Shown here one piece after another: positions 1 to 8,136 of a stretch of 54,195 nt of DNA (position 1 is the stretch's first letter; every line of letters begins with the position of its first letter). The notes under the pieces were generated by a model. The model was not told the DNA's origin and made no database searches. It saw only the letters and a program-made list of their open reading frames with translations. Both the position numbers and the translations under genes were made by a program. The DNA comes from Paracoccaceae bacterium. Its GTDB lineage: Bacteria > Pseudomonadota > Alphaproteobacteria > Rhodobacterales > Rhodobacteraceae. The DNA is taken from positions 1 to 54,195 of the forward strand of contig JAPORQ010000005.1 in the NCBI GenBank assembly GCA_026710155.1, written 5' to 3'.

Positions 1-45
1 GGGCAGATGCAGTTTGAATATCATCCTGACAAAATGGTGGATTGA
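1..45 (+). pseudogene. 3' end of an HsdS-like specificity gene (element cargo)
   Basis: The frame starting at base 1 ends in the residues YHPDKMVD and a TGA at 43-45. The decayed HsdS gene at 34124-34604 ends in YLDKLVD at the same distance from its element end. Only the last 14 codons are in the window, so whether the rest is intact cannot be seen. The type I specificity-subunit identity rests entirely on the similarity to the second copy. Confidence 0.5.
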
Positions 46-80
46 TTGTCAAACCCTGTAGATTCAAATATGTAATCCCC
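1..80. mobile_element. Right end of a small HsdS-carrying element (cut by window edge)
   Basis: Bases 60-80 (ending ATTCAAATATGTAATCCCC) match the right terminal repeat of the complete element at 34061-34640, and bases 1-45 match the end of that element's HsdS cargo. The two ends align almost without gaps over about 70 bases. Base 81 onward is endonuclease-coding sequence on the minus strand, so the element interrupts that gene. The 8 bases at 81-88 (CTTTTTTA) are the expected position of a target duplication, but the other copy lies outside the window. Boundaries are inferred from the complete copy. Confidence 0.65.
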
Positions 81-88
81 CTTTTTTA

Positions 89-413
89 CATCGCATTTTC
101 GGTAAATGATTTACATTCAACTCCCATAATAAATTCATCATCAATTGACACATGTAAATCCACCTGTCTTTTATAGTATTTTTTCTTATTTGACCTGAGA
201 TATTCTTTAACATCAGAATCTAGGGAATTTAAATATTCATCTGATATTTTTAAACTGTATGTTTTTTTCTTAAAACCTAATCTTACTAAATCACCATCAC
301 ATTCAAGCCAAGCATTTGTGACTATGTTTTTGCTAGATTTTCTACTAATTTCCCTCTTATTGTTCTTTTTTGACCAGCCTCATGAGATTCTCTAACTTGT
401 TGTATGGTTTCAT
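89..413 (-). pseudogene. Type II restriction endonuclease, frameshifted and interrupted
   Basis: Reading leftward, an ATG at 413 overlaps the methyltransferase stop (TAATG) and opens MKPYNKLENLMRLVKK. The frame then stops. The next frame, entered at the A6 run around 365-372, continues with NAWLECDGDLVRLGF and reaches VDLHVSIDDEFIMGVECKSF. The pattern of an aspartate, then E-C-K in the next strand, fits a PD-(D/E)XK nuclease core, here D...ECK. After ENAM a TAA falls inside the presumed 8-bp target site of the element at 1-80. Two frame breaks and an insertion make it non-functional as read. The cognate site is unknown. Both breaks are next to A runs, so sequencing error is possible, but the insertion remains. 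Confidence 0.65.
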
Positions 414-1417
414 TATAAATCCTCTCTATTTCCCTCAAATCGTTCATAAGAGTCTCCAATAAAATCAAAACATACTTTGCTTAAACGATTATTTGCAACC
501 TCACAATAAGATTTGGAAATATCTATCCCTAGGTAATTTCGATTAAACTTCTTTGCTACAACACAGGTTGTTCCAACTCCATTGAAAGGGTCTAATATAA
601 TATCGTTCTTAAAACTGAATAACTGCAATACCCGTCTGGCAAGTTCTTCAGGAAACATTGCTGGGTGTCCAAACTCTTTCATTTTTCTTTCTGGTGCAAT
701 TGACCATTTGGCATATACCCAATCTTTAAAATCATCCGCAGTTATATCAATGTTTTCTGAATTATTAGTCATTTTCAAATCACCTTTACAAAAGACTTCT
801 AAAAACTCCCAAGTATATTTCAGATATGGGCTTGAAGGACTTTTCCAACTGCCCCAAGCAGTGTATTTACAGTTGTAGTTATTCTTCTCCCAGATTATTT
901 CGCCTTTCCATATTAGTTTTTTGCTAGTTAAAAAGTTAGAAAGAAAATGATGTAAAGGAATGTAATCTGAAAACAGTGGTTGAATATTAATAACAAATCT
1001 TCCACCGTATTTTAAAACCCTTATACATTGTTCTAAGATCTCAAAAAGATTGCTGAAATAACTTTCCCAATCCATAGAATCATTATTCTTATCCTCACTG
1101 TAATCCAAACCAAAATTATATGGGGGAGAAGTGAACACCAAATCTATACAGTTGTCAGGTAAAGATTGAAGGGTTTTTAAGCTATCAGCACATACTATTT
1201 GATTAAGCCATTTTACTGGTAGTGTATTATTTTGTTTCTTAAATGTATGGTCTTTTGCATAGTAGAATTTACCTCTATGTTGCTCTTTAAGTTTTCGGTT
1301 TTTTACTTTTCGTTCTTTATTTATCCCGTTGAATTGGGATTTGTATTCTGCAATTTCATCCATATTCAATTTCCCAATGAATAAGGCTCTTGCAATCGCT
1401 TCAGCCCTTCTATGCAC
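413..1417 (-). CDS. Site-specific DNA methyltransferase (SPPY class, type II)
   Basis: A 334-residue protein that methylates adenine-N6 or cytosine-N4 using S-adenosylmethionine. The catalytic motif IV is TSPPYNFG at about residues 95-102. The SAM-binding motif I, DPFNGVGTT, follows near residue 276, so the order is catalytic motif first (beta-class arrangement). SPPY occurs in both N4-cytosine and N6-adenine enzymes, so the modified base is left open. The start is a GTG at 1417, because an in-frame TAA lies four codons upstream. The TAATG overlap with the endonuclease at 413 shows one operon. The gene is distinctly AT-rich compared with the neighbouring metabolic genes, which suggests acquisition by transfer. 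It appears intact while its endonuclease is broken, so it would act as a solitary methylase. Confidence 0.85.
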   Translation of the reverse strand: MHRRAEAIARALFIGKLNMDEIAEYKSQFNGINKERKVKNRKLKEQHRGKFYYAKDHTFKKQNNTLPVKWLNQIVCADSLKTLQSLPDNCIDLVFTSPPYNFGLDYSEDKNNDSMDWESYFSNLFEILEQCIRVLKYGGRFVINIQPLFSDYIPLHHFLSNFLTSKKLIWKGEIIWEKNNYNCKYTAWGSWKSPSSPYLKYTWEFLEVFCKGDLKMTNNSENIDITADDFKDWVYAKWSIAPERKMKEFGHPAMFPEELARRVLQLFSFKNDIILDPFNGVGTTCVVAKKFNRNYLGIDISKSYCEVANNRLSKVCFDFIGDSYERFEGNREDL

Positions 1418-1497
1418 TTCAACATTTCTTTATCTTTGCTTTCTAGTTTTGATTTATTTTTTGTTGTCAGTTATTGTTTCATTATTTTGATCCCTGT

Positions 1498-1593
1498 CTA
1501 GTTACAAATAGACATAATGGCCAAGATGATTTGGATAACCATCGGCTGATGGTTCCAGTCCTTGCTGATCAAGGAAATGGCACTGTCAGTCAT
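1498..1593 (-). CDS. Possible 31-residue hydrophobic peptide, perhaps a truncated gene start
   Basis: This short frame begins 19 bases after the aldolase stop. It is preceded by a good ribosome-binding sequence (GAGAGGAG) and encodes MTDSAISLISKDWNHQPMV followed by a hydrophobic stretch. It ends at the edge of the AT-rich R-M island. It could be a genuine small membrane peptide. It could equally be the 5' stub of a gene cut when the island arrived, which would explain the strong ribosome-binding site and the abrupt end. No family was recognised. Confidence 0.3.
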   Translation of the reverse strand: MTDSAISLISKDWNHQPMVIQIILAIMSICN

Positions 1594-1612
1594 TTGGAAT
1601 CTCCTCTCGGTG

Positions 1613-2386
1613 TCAGGTTGCGTAATCGGGTTCTTCCCGATCCAGGATTACCTTTATTTCTTCAAAGTGCTTTTGACCGAGGCCGGGATAATTTTCAACC
1701 TCACTGGCTACCCTCTCGGCAATGTGATCAGGCATTATCCTTAATTTTTGACCTGTTTGCAACGCCCTGATGTAATTCCCCGCAGCCCTTTCGAAGAGAT
1801 ACGTTCGATCAAATGTATCAGCAACCGTCTGACCGATCACCAAAAGTCCATGATTGCCCATTACCATAACCTGCTTCCTGGGGTCCGAAAACAGGGCTGC
1901 ACATCTGTTACCCTCTTCCTCAAATGCCAATCCGCCATAATCCTCATCAATTATGACCCGGTTGAAAAACATTGCGGCATTCTGGTCCACCGGTGGGAGT
2001 GAACTGTCCTCCAGACTGGCAAGAACCGTTGAATGGATGGGATGGAGATGGATGGCACATCGTGCGCGTGGACACAGCCTGTGCAGGGCACCATGCAAAC
2101 CCCAGGCAGTAGGATCGGGACAATCGGGTCTGTTCATGGTTTCAGGATCGTTCACATCAACCAGCAATAGATTGGAGGCACGGATATTTGAAAAATGCAC
2201 TTGATTGGGATTGATCAGGAATTTTGTTCCACTTTCATTGACCGCCAGCGAAAAATGGTTTGCAACTGCCTCATGAAAATTCATTTTCACCGACCATCTG
2301 AAGGCAGCTGCCAGATCCACCCTTTCCTGCCAGTGATTGTCATTTGCCTGGTCAATTTGATCATGTGCATAATCTGTTTTGAACAT
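1613..2386 (-). CDS. Class II aldolase/adducin family protein
   Basis: A 257-residue protein of the class II aldolase family, whose members use a divalent metal to cleave or epimerise sugar phosphates or similar hydroxy acids. The metal ligands are visible as HLHPIHS near residue 110 and as NHG in VMGNHGLLV near residue 180. The length is normal for the non-fuculose branch of the family, whose substrates are mostly unknown. The start ATG at 2386 has GGAGAGG a few bases upstream. It stands alone, divergent from the corrinoid cluster, with about 260 bp between them. The substrate cannot be inferred from context. Confidence 0.85.
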   Translation of the reverse strand: MFKTDYAHDQIDQANDNHWQERVDLAAAFRWSVKMNFHEAVANHFSLAVNESGTKFLINPNQVHFSNIRASNLLLVDVNDPETMNRPDCPDPTAWGLHGALHRLCPRARCAIHLHPIHSTVLASLEDSSLPPVDQNAAMFFNRVIIDEDYGGLAFEEEGNRCAALFSDPRKQVMVMGNHGLLVIGQTVADTFDRTYLFERAAGNYIRALQTGQKLRIMPDHIAERVASEVENYPGLGQKHFEEIKVILDREEPDYAT

Positions 2387-2648
2387 TTCGATACCTCTCC
2401 CCCAATATCTTTGATTGCGAAATATATTAGGGAATAAAATATACTTACAATTATTGGAAAGATTAATTTAAAAATTAGTTTTTCTTCAATTAGTTTATTT
2501 CTTTGAAAGCCATTTCCTTGTGTCTTTTTCAGAATTGCCGGGAAGCTGTCAAATGAATGAATTTGCTAGATTGGGTATGCAGTTCCTTCAACCTGGGACA
2601 TAGACCAGCGATTTGTTTGCAACGATATCTTTGAACAATGGAAATGTG

Positions 2649-3734
2649 ATGGTTTATTTGGACAAGATCGGAGTTATGGTATGCGGGCATGGTTCCCGGT
2701 CAGATGATGCGGTCATGGAATTTGCCAATGCAGCCAGGCAGATTCCTGATTTTCTCCCCAGGGAATGGGAACTGGAATTTGGATATCTTGAATTTGCCAA
2801 TCCTGTCATCAGAAAAGGGCTTGATAGGCTAAGGGAAAAGGGATGTACAAAAATACTTGCCATTCCGGGGATGCTTTTTGCTGCCATGCATGTCAAGAAC
2901 GACATTCCCTCGGTGTTGAACAGTTATTCCAAAGAATACTCCCTACCAATTCAGTTCGGCAGGGAACTAGGAATAGATCCAAAACTTCTGAAAGCCTCGG
3001 CCGAGCGAATTCAAGAAGCCCTTGACCAGGAAAATACCAGCAATTCCATACCCTTGTCGGAAACCTGTCTGGTTGTAATTGGCAGGGGAGCTTCCGATCC
3101 GGATGCCAACTCAAATGTATCAAAGGTGGCTAGATTACTGCAAGAGGGCATGGGGTTTGGTTGGTGTGAAGTAGGCTATTCCGGTGTGACCTTTCCACTG
3201 GTGGAACCCTGTCTTGAACATGTAACAAAATTGGGATATCGCAAGGTGGTGGTATTTCCCTATTTCCTGTTTGGCGGTATATTGATTGATCGGATATATG
3301 GCTTCACCGATCTGGTTGCCCAGCGAAATCCCGAAATACAATTTCTGAAGGCCTCCTATCTGAATGATCATCCCATGGTGCTTGAAGTTTTTGCTGACCG
3401 GGCCAAGGATATTCTCGACGGGGATACAGCCATGAACTGTTCCCTGTGCAAGTATAGAACCAATGTCTTGGGATTTGAGGACGAGGTTGGGATGAAACAG
3501 GAAAGTCATCACCATCATGTTGAAGGGCAAGGCGCATCTGCACCTGGATCAAATGTTGAAAATTGTGAACTTTGTAACGATTTTTGTACAGGTGCATGCC
3601 GATTGCGACATGTTCATGATCATGGGAGCGATCACCACCACCATCACGGGGATCATGATCACCATCACCATCCTTACCCCCATAGCAAACATCCCCTGGG
3701 GCCGGAAAGTGTAAGAAAGTACCTGAAGGATTGA
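2649..3734 (+). CDS. cbiX: Sirohydrochlorin cobaltochelatase, long His-rich form
   Basis: Inserts cobalt into sirohydrochlorin, the early chelation step of the anaerobic-type B12 route. Two chelatase-fold halves are seen: the first opens with VMVCGHGSRSDD, the second runs from VVIGRGASDPDAN to FPYFLFGGILIDRIY. The C-terminus has cysteine pairs (CSLCKY, CELCNDFC) and a histidine-rich tail with HDHGSDHHHHHGDHDHHHH, as in the long CbiX form that carries a metal-binding tail and an Fe-S centre. I take the ATG at 2649, which has GGAA upstream and begins MVYLDKIGVM. An earlier TTG at 2613 is less likely. The stop overlaps the cobH start (TGATG), so translation is probably coupled. No B12 riboswitch box was found in the 260-bp leader. 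Confidence 0.9.
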   Translation: MVYLDKIGVMVCGHGSRSDDAVMEFANAARQIPDFLPREWELEFGYLEFANPVIRKGLDRLREKGCTKILAIPGMLFAAMHVKNDIPSVLNSYSKEYSLPIQFGRELGIDPKLLKASAERIQEALDQENTSNSIPLSETCLVVIGRGASDPDANSNVSKVARLLQEGMGFGWCEVGYSGVTFPLVEPCLEHVTKLGYRKVVVFPYFLFGGILIDRIYGFTDLVAQRNPEIQFLKASYLNDHPMVLEVFADRAKDILDGDTAMNCSLCKYRTNVLGFEDEVGMKQESHHHHVEGQGASAPGSNVENCELCNDFCTGACRLRHVHDHGSDHHHHHGDHDHHHHPYPHSKHPLGPESVRKYLKD

Positions 3735-4369
3735 TGTTTACTTACGAGAAGAACCCTGAAAGGATTTACCAGAAAAGTTTCGAAATCATCAAAAATGAAA
3801 TTGATATGGAAATTTATCCCGAAGGAATTCGGGAAGTTGTAATTCGAATAATCCATTCATGTGGCATGACTGATATCACCAAGGATATTCACCATTCCGG
3901 AAATTTTCTTGCTGCCGGGCTTGAATCCCTCCAAGCTGGCAATCCTGTTTTCTGTGACAGTTTCATGACCTCACATGGGATAATCCAAAAGTTTCTTCCA
4001 AAAAACAACGAGGTCAAAATCACTTTGAGTGATGTACTCCCTTGGGAAGTGTCCAATCAAACCATGACCAGATCTGCAGCTGCAATTGATCGGTGGTTTC
4101 CTTCCTGCCAAGGAGCCCTGGCGGTTGTTGGAAATGCGCCGACGGCACTTTTTCGTTTGCTGGAACTGGTCCAGACCCACAAGATAAAACCAGCCCTTAT
4201 CATTGGTGTTCCTGTTGGATTCGTTGGTGCTGAGGAGAGCAAGGCAGAACTGATCAAGTCTGAATTGGGGATTGAGTTTATAACGATTGCCGGCAGGAGA
4301 GGCGGGTCGGCCATCGCAGCCTCAATCGTCAATGCCATGTCCGTTTTGTTGAAAAATTCCAATTCCTGA
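3734..4369 (+). CDS. cobH: Precorrin-8X methylmutase
   Basis: Moves the C11 methyl group to C12 to form hydrogenobyrinic acid, or cobyrinic acid from the cobalt form. The 211-residue length fits the CobH/CbiC family. The active-site histidine region is RIIHSCGMTDI near residue 37, and the family glycine-rich segment PVGFVGAEESK is near residue 156. The start ATG at 3734 overlaps the cbiX stop by one base. Eight bases separate its stop from cobL. It lies second in a six-gene block with very short or overlapping junctions. Confidence 0.93.
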   Translation: MFTYEKNPERIYQKSFEIIKNEIDMEIYPEGIREVVIRIIHSCGMTDITKDIHHSGNFLAAGLESLQAGNPVFCDSFMTSHGIIQKFLPKNNEVKITLSDVLPWEVSNQTMTRSAAAIDRWFPSCQGALAVVGNAPTALFRLLELVQTHKIKPALIIGVPVGFVGAEESKAELIKSELGIEFITIAGRRGGSAIAASIVNAMSVLLKNSNS

Positions 4370-4377
4370 AGGATTCC

Positions 4378-5610
4378 ATGATCACTTCAACCACCAATAT
4401 CCAACCGTGGCTTCATGTCATTGGTGTTGGTGAGTCCGGCCTCAAAAGTCTGGGCACCGAAGCATTGGATGTATTGCAACAGGCAGACATAATTATTGGT
4501 GGTGAGAGACACCACAAGCTGACTGGCGGCTTCTCGGCCAGACGAATAAAATGGCCATCGCCCTTTTCAACCATGGTCGGCAAGCTCGGTGAATTTCGAC
4601 CCGGGAATGTAGCAATTCTGGTAACCGGAGATCCGCTCTGGTACTCTGCTGGAGCCTTGTTGGCCAGGGAATGGCCCAAGGAGGAAATGAAATTTTATCC
4701 ACAACTATCAGCATTCCAATTGGCTTGCTCTAAGATGGGCTGGAGTATACCTGATGTTGACAAGATAACCGTTCATGGCCGACCTGTGGAGCAAGCCATT
4801 CCATGGTTCAAGCCCTATAACAAACTAGTTGTGCTGACTGCTGGTGCCAGATGTCCATCCAAAATTGCAAACCTGCTGAAGGAAAAAGGATATGGTGCCA
4901 GCAAGCTGACGGTTCTCGGAGAGTTGGGAGGACCCAATGAATCAATGATTCAGGGGCTGGCAGCTTCATGGAAGCTGACAGAAGAAAATTATACAATTCC
5001 TGAGTTTCATGCCCTTTGCATCAAGTGTATTCCCTCGGACAAGGAAGTTATACTTCCATCTCCGCCAGGTTTGCCGGACAATGCTTTTATTTCGGACGGG
5101 AACTTCACCAAGAAAGAGATCCGTTCTCTCACGGTAAACACATTAAATCCGGGTAAAAACAAAATCCTTTGGGATCTTGGTTGTGGATGTGGATCAGTCG
5201 GAATCGAATGGCTGCTCTTGTCATTCAATGGCCGGGCTTACGGGGTGGAAAAAAATCAAAAGCGATGTGAAATGGCACAATCCAATGCCGTGACGCTCGG
5301 AACTCCAAGATTTTCAATCGCATGTGGTTTATCCTCCGATCTGATTTCCACATTTCCTGACCCTGATGCAGTATTTATCGGTGGTGGACTGGAACCTGAC
5401 CTCGTTCAGGTTGCATTCGATCGTGTCAAGCCATATGGTTGTCTAGTGGCAAATTCAGTAACCCTTGAAACGGAAGCCGTATTGGTTGGTCTGCAAAAAG
5501 AATTCGGCGGCCAATTGACCAGAATTGCCATCTCCAGAAGCAGAACATTGGGTAAATTGACCGCCTGGGATCAGTTATTACCTGTCACTCAATGGATGGT
5601 GCAGAAATGA
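4378..5610 (+). CDS. cobL: Precorrin-6Y C5,15-methyltransferase (decarboxylating), CbiE-CbiT fusion
   Basis: Methylates C5 and C15 and decarboxylates the ring-C acetate. The 410 residues hold two domains. The N-terminal CbiE-type methylase (about 1-205) begins LHVIGVGESGLKSLG and includes GDPLWYSAG. The C-terminal CbiT-type Rossmann methylase (about 225-405) has the SAM motif WDLGCGCGSVGIEW. In anaerobic-type pathways these are often two separate proteins; the fusion is the usual proteobacterial CobL form. The stop overlaps the cobI start (ATGA). Confidence 0.93.
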   Translation: MITSTTNIQPWLHVIGVGESGLKSLGTEALDVLQQADIIIGGERHHKLTGGFSARRIKWPSPFSTMVGKLGEFRPGNVAILVTGDPLWYSAGALLAREWPKEEMKFYPQLSAFQLACSKMGWSIPDVDKITVHGRPVEQAIPWFKPYNKLVVLTAGARCPSKIANLLKEKGYGASKLTVLGELGGPNESMIQGLAASWKLTEENYTIPEFHALCIKCIPSDKEVILPSPPGLPDNAFISDGNFTKKEIRSLTVNTLNPGKNKILWDLGCGCGSVGIEWLLLSFNGRAYGVEKNQKRCEMAQSNAVTLGTPRFSIACGLSSDLISTFPDPDAVFIGGGLEPDLVQVAFDRVKPYGCLVANSVTLETEAVLVGLQKEFGGQLTRIAISRSRTLGKLTAWDQLLPVTQWMVQK

Positions 5611-6311
5611 CAGGCAAGATAATTGGTGTTGGCGTGGGACCAGGAGATCCTGAGCTGCTTACTCTCAAGGCCCTGAAGATAATCAGGGAAGCAAAGGTGA
5701 TTGCCTATCCGTCGACTGAAACCGGTGAGAGCTTTGCCAGAAGCATCGTCAAGGAATTCATGCCGAAGGATGTTCAAGAAATACCCATCAAAATACCGAT
5801 GGTAGAAAGTCGGTTTCCAAGCCAGTTGATCTACAATTCAGCCTCGGATGAAATAGCAATCCACCTTGAATGTGAAGTGAATGTCGTTATCTTGTGTCAG
5901 GGTGATCCCTTTTTCTATGGATCATTCATGTACCTTTTTTCCAGGTTTGCAGGAAAATACCCGGTCGAGATCATTCCCGGAATATCTTCCTTGAATGCCT
6001 GCTCTGCTGTCGCGCAAAGACCCCTCTGTTCCCGTCTTGAATCACTTTCGGTAATTCCCGGTGGAATGGATGATGAGGCATTTCTGAAACAGCTGGAGAA
6101 GGAGGATGCCTTTGCCATCATGAAAATCGGCCGAAACATTGCAAGGATAAAACGCCTGCTGGAACAAAGTGACATGGCCAAAAGAGCTGTATATGTTTCC
6201 CACGCCACCCTTACCAATCAATTGGTTTTGCCCCTGGCTGAAGCACCCGAGACAGCACCTTACTTTTCAATGATACTGGTACCCAGCAAGGATGAATATG
6301 TCATCTATTAA
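5607..6311 (+). CDS. cobI: Precorrin-2 / cobalt-factor II C20-methyltransferase
   Basis: Adds the C20 methyl group from SAM. The tetrapyrrole methylase signature IIGVGVGPGDPELLTLKAL is at the N-terminus, and CQGDPFFYGSFMYLF near residue 90 is the second family motif. I place the start at the ATG at 5607, which overlaps the cobL stop as ATGA. An in-frame ATG at 5592 would add five residues and overlap more deeply. Because a cobaltochelatase of the early type is encoded upstream, the true substrate may be the cobalt-containing factor rather than metal-free precorrin-2. Confidence 0.92.
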   Translation: MTGKIIGVGVGPGDPELLTLKALKIIREAKVIAYPSTETGESFARSIVKEFMPKDVQEIPIKIPMVESRFPSQLIYNSASDEIAIHLECEVNVVILCQGDPFFYGSFMYLFSRFAGKYPVEIIPGISSLNACSAVAQRPLCSRLESLSVIPGGMDDEAFLKQLEKEDAFAIMKIGRNIARIKRLLEQSDMAKRAVYVSHATLTNQLVLPLAEAPETAPYFSMILVPSKDEYVIY

Positions 6312-8136
6312 ACCATGCATCTTTACCTTTACTTCAGGTGGGCAACTCATAGGGCAGGAAATAGCCGATTTCCTAGGATCAACTTTAACCTCGCCTGCAA
6401 ATGTTCCCAGTTCGGAAATTGCTTCCAGGATCAGGGAGGCCTTCATTGCAAACATCCCGATTATCGGGGTTTGTGCAACGGGTATACTCATTCGCACCAT
6501 CAGCCCACTGATCAGGAACAAACAGACCGAACCTCCCGTAATTGCAATTTCCGAGGATGGCCAATTCGTCATACCATTGCTGGGAGGTCATTATTCTGCG
6601 AACAAACTGGTTGTGGAGATAGGCAGATTCCTGAATTCCAAACCCGTACTCTCGACCGGCAGTTATGTAACTCTTGGTCTTGCCCTTGGTGAACCTCCTG
6701 ATAACTGGACACTCTTGAATCCTTCAGATATCAAGGGCATGACGGCAGCATTTCTTCAGGGAAAGAAAGTAAAAATTCTTGGTTATGACGAATGGTTGTC
6801 TCCCCTCCAAGCCAGGGGCAACACAAAGATCACAAAAACACCTTACAAGAACCGAATTGTTGTATCATCAAACGGTTTGCCATCACTGGTCTACCAAAAG
6901 AAGGAATATGCCCTTGGTGTAGGATGCATAAGAAACTGTCCTCCCGATGATTTAGTGGAATTTGTCAACAGAAACCTCTCCGAACATGGAATAAGCCAGG
7001 GAAGTATCGAGGGTATCTACTCGATAGATTTGAAATCAGATGAACCTGCCATCCATCATTTGGCACAAAACATTGGTGTCGAAGCCAGATTCTATTCCCC
7101 CGAGATATTGGAAAACCATTACGAGCAATTGAAAAACCCCTCCGAAACTGTTTACAGGGAAGTCGGTTGCCATGGTGTAAGTGAAGGTGCCTGTCTAGCC
7201 AGAGCTGGACAAGATGGCAGGCTTGTCATTGAAAAAATCAAATCAGACACGGCAACCATGGCTCTGGCAAAATTAGGGGGAGATAACCACAAGCGCGGTA
7301 TTCCACGGGGTCAATTATCGGTTGTCGGTATTGGTCCCGGTAGCAACCTGTCCCGGACACCTGCAGTAACAAGGGTCTTGATCGAGGCAGAAGTAATTGT
7401 TGGTTATAAAGGGTATCTTGATCTTTTGGACCCCTTGCCGACAAACCGTGAAATTGTGGCCTTCAAGCTTGGAGAAGAGGAAAAACGGTGTCGGCATTCG
7501 CTTGAAACAGCGGGGCTTGGCAAAAGGGTTGTTCTGGTATGTTCTGGAGACAGCAATATTTTTGCCATGAATTCGCTGGTCATGGAATTGCTTGATCTTC
7601 CGGAAAACAGTGGAGGTGTCTCTGCAAGGGCAAAACGGGCCCATGTTCAATGCCTTCCTGGTATCACGGTCATGCAGGCTGCCGCAGCCAAGGGTGGTGG
7701 TTTGATTGGACATGATTTTTGTGTGATATCACTATCCGACCTGTTGACTGATGAAAATACCATTCTTGATCGGGTTCAAAATGCAGCAGAGGGGGATTTT
7801 GTTATTTCACTTTACAATCCGGCTTCAAGAAAAAGAAGAATTCTGTTGGAAAAAGCCCTGGAAATAATACGTCAACATCGACCAGACAACACTCCCGTTC
7901 TGATAGCCAGAAATGTCGAGCGTGAAGGGGAAAGTTACACTCTCAGGAATCTTTCAACTTTCCAGCCTGAAGAAATTGACATGTTGACCTTATTGATGAT
8001 CGGAAACAGCAATACCAAAACCTTTACAACCAATTCAAGTCTAAATGGTCTTGGTGGACAGTGGGTATATACGCCGAGAGGGTACCGTAAAAAGATTCGG
8101 ACTGGCAACAAGGTTGGAAAAGGGACTAACAAGTGA
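6298..8136 (+). CDS. cbiG/cobJ: Fused cobalt-precorrin-5A hydrolase and precorrin-3B C17-methyltransferase
   Basis: About 612 residues with two enzymes. The N-terminal CbiG part (about 1-330) opens the ring-A lactone and releases the C20 carbon as acetaldehyde. It shows LLGGHYSANKLVVEIG and the C-terminal CbiG motif ALGVGCIRNCP. The C-terminal CobJ/CbiH part (about 340-600) starts LSVVGIGPGSNLSRTP and contains CSGDSNIFAM and LYNPASRKRR; it does C17 methylation and ring contraction. The fusion fits because the two steps are close in the pathway. I prefer ATG 6298, spaced six bases from AAGG; ATG 6292 is too close. The gene overlaps cobI upstream and cobM downstream (GTGA). Confidence 0.9.
   Translation: MSSIKPCIFTFTSGGQLIGQEIADFLGSTLTSPANVPSSEIASRIREAFIANIPIIGVCATGILIRTISPLIRNKQTEPPVIAISEDGQFVIPLLGGHYSANKLVVEIGRFLNSKPVLSTGSYVTLGLALGEPPDNWTLLNPSDIKGMTAAFLQGKKVKILGYDEWLSPLQARGNTKITKTPYKNRIVVSSNGLPSLVYQKKEYALGVGCIRNCPPDDLVEFVNRNLSEHGISQGSIEGIYSIDLKSDEPAIHHLAQNIGVEARFYSPEILENHYEQLKNPSETVYREVGCHGVSEGACLARAGQDGRLVIEKIKSDTATMALAKLGGDNHKRGIPRGQLSVVGIGPGSNLSRTPAVTRVLIEAEVIVGYKGYLDLLDPLPTNREIVAFKLGEEEKRCRHSLETAGLGKRVVLVCSGDSNIFAMNSLVMELLDLPENSGGVSARAKRAHVQCLPGITVMQAAAAKGGGLIGHDFCVISLSDLLTDENTILDRVQNAAEGDFVISLYNPASRKRRILLEKALEIIRQHRPDNTPVLIARNVEREGESYTLRNLSTFQPEEIDMLTLLMIGNSNTKTFTTNSSLNGLGGQWVYTPRGYRKKIRTGNKVGKGTNK

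Noticed and set aside
2387-2648. Cobalamin riboswitch upstream of cbiX
   Set aside because: A GGGAAG-like piece exists, but the B12 box (GCCACTG type) and the expected paired segments are missing on both strands.
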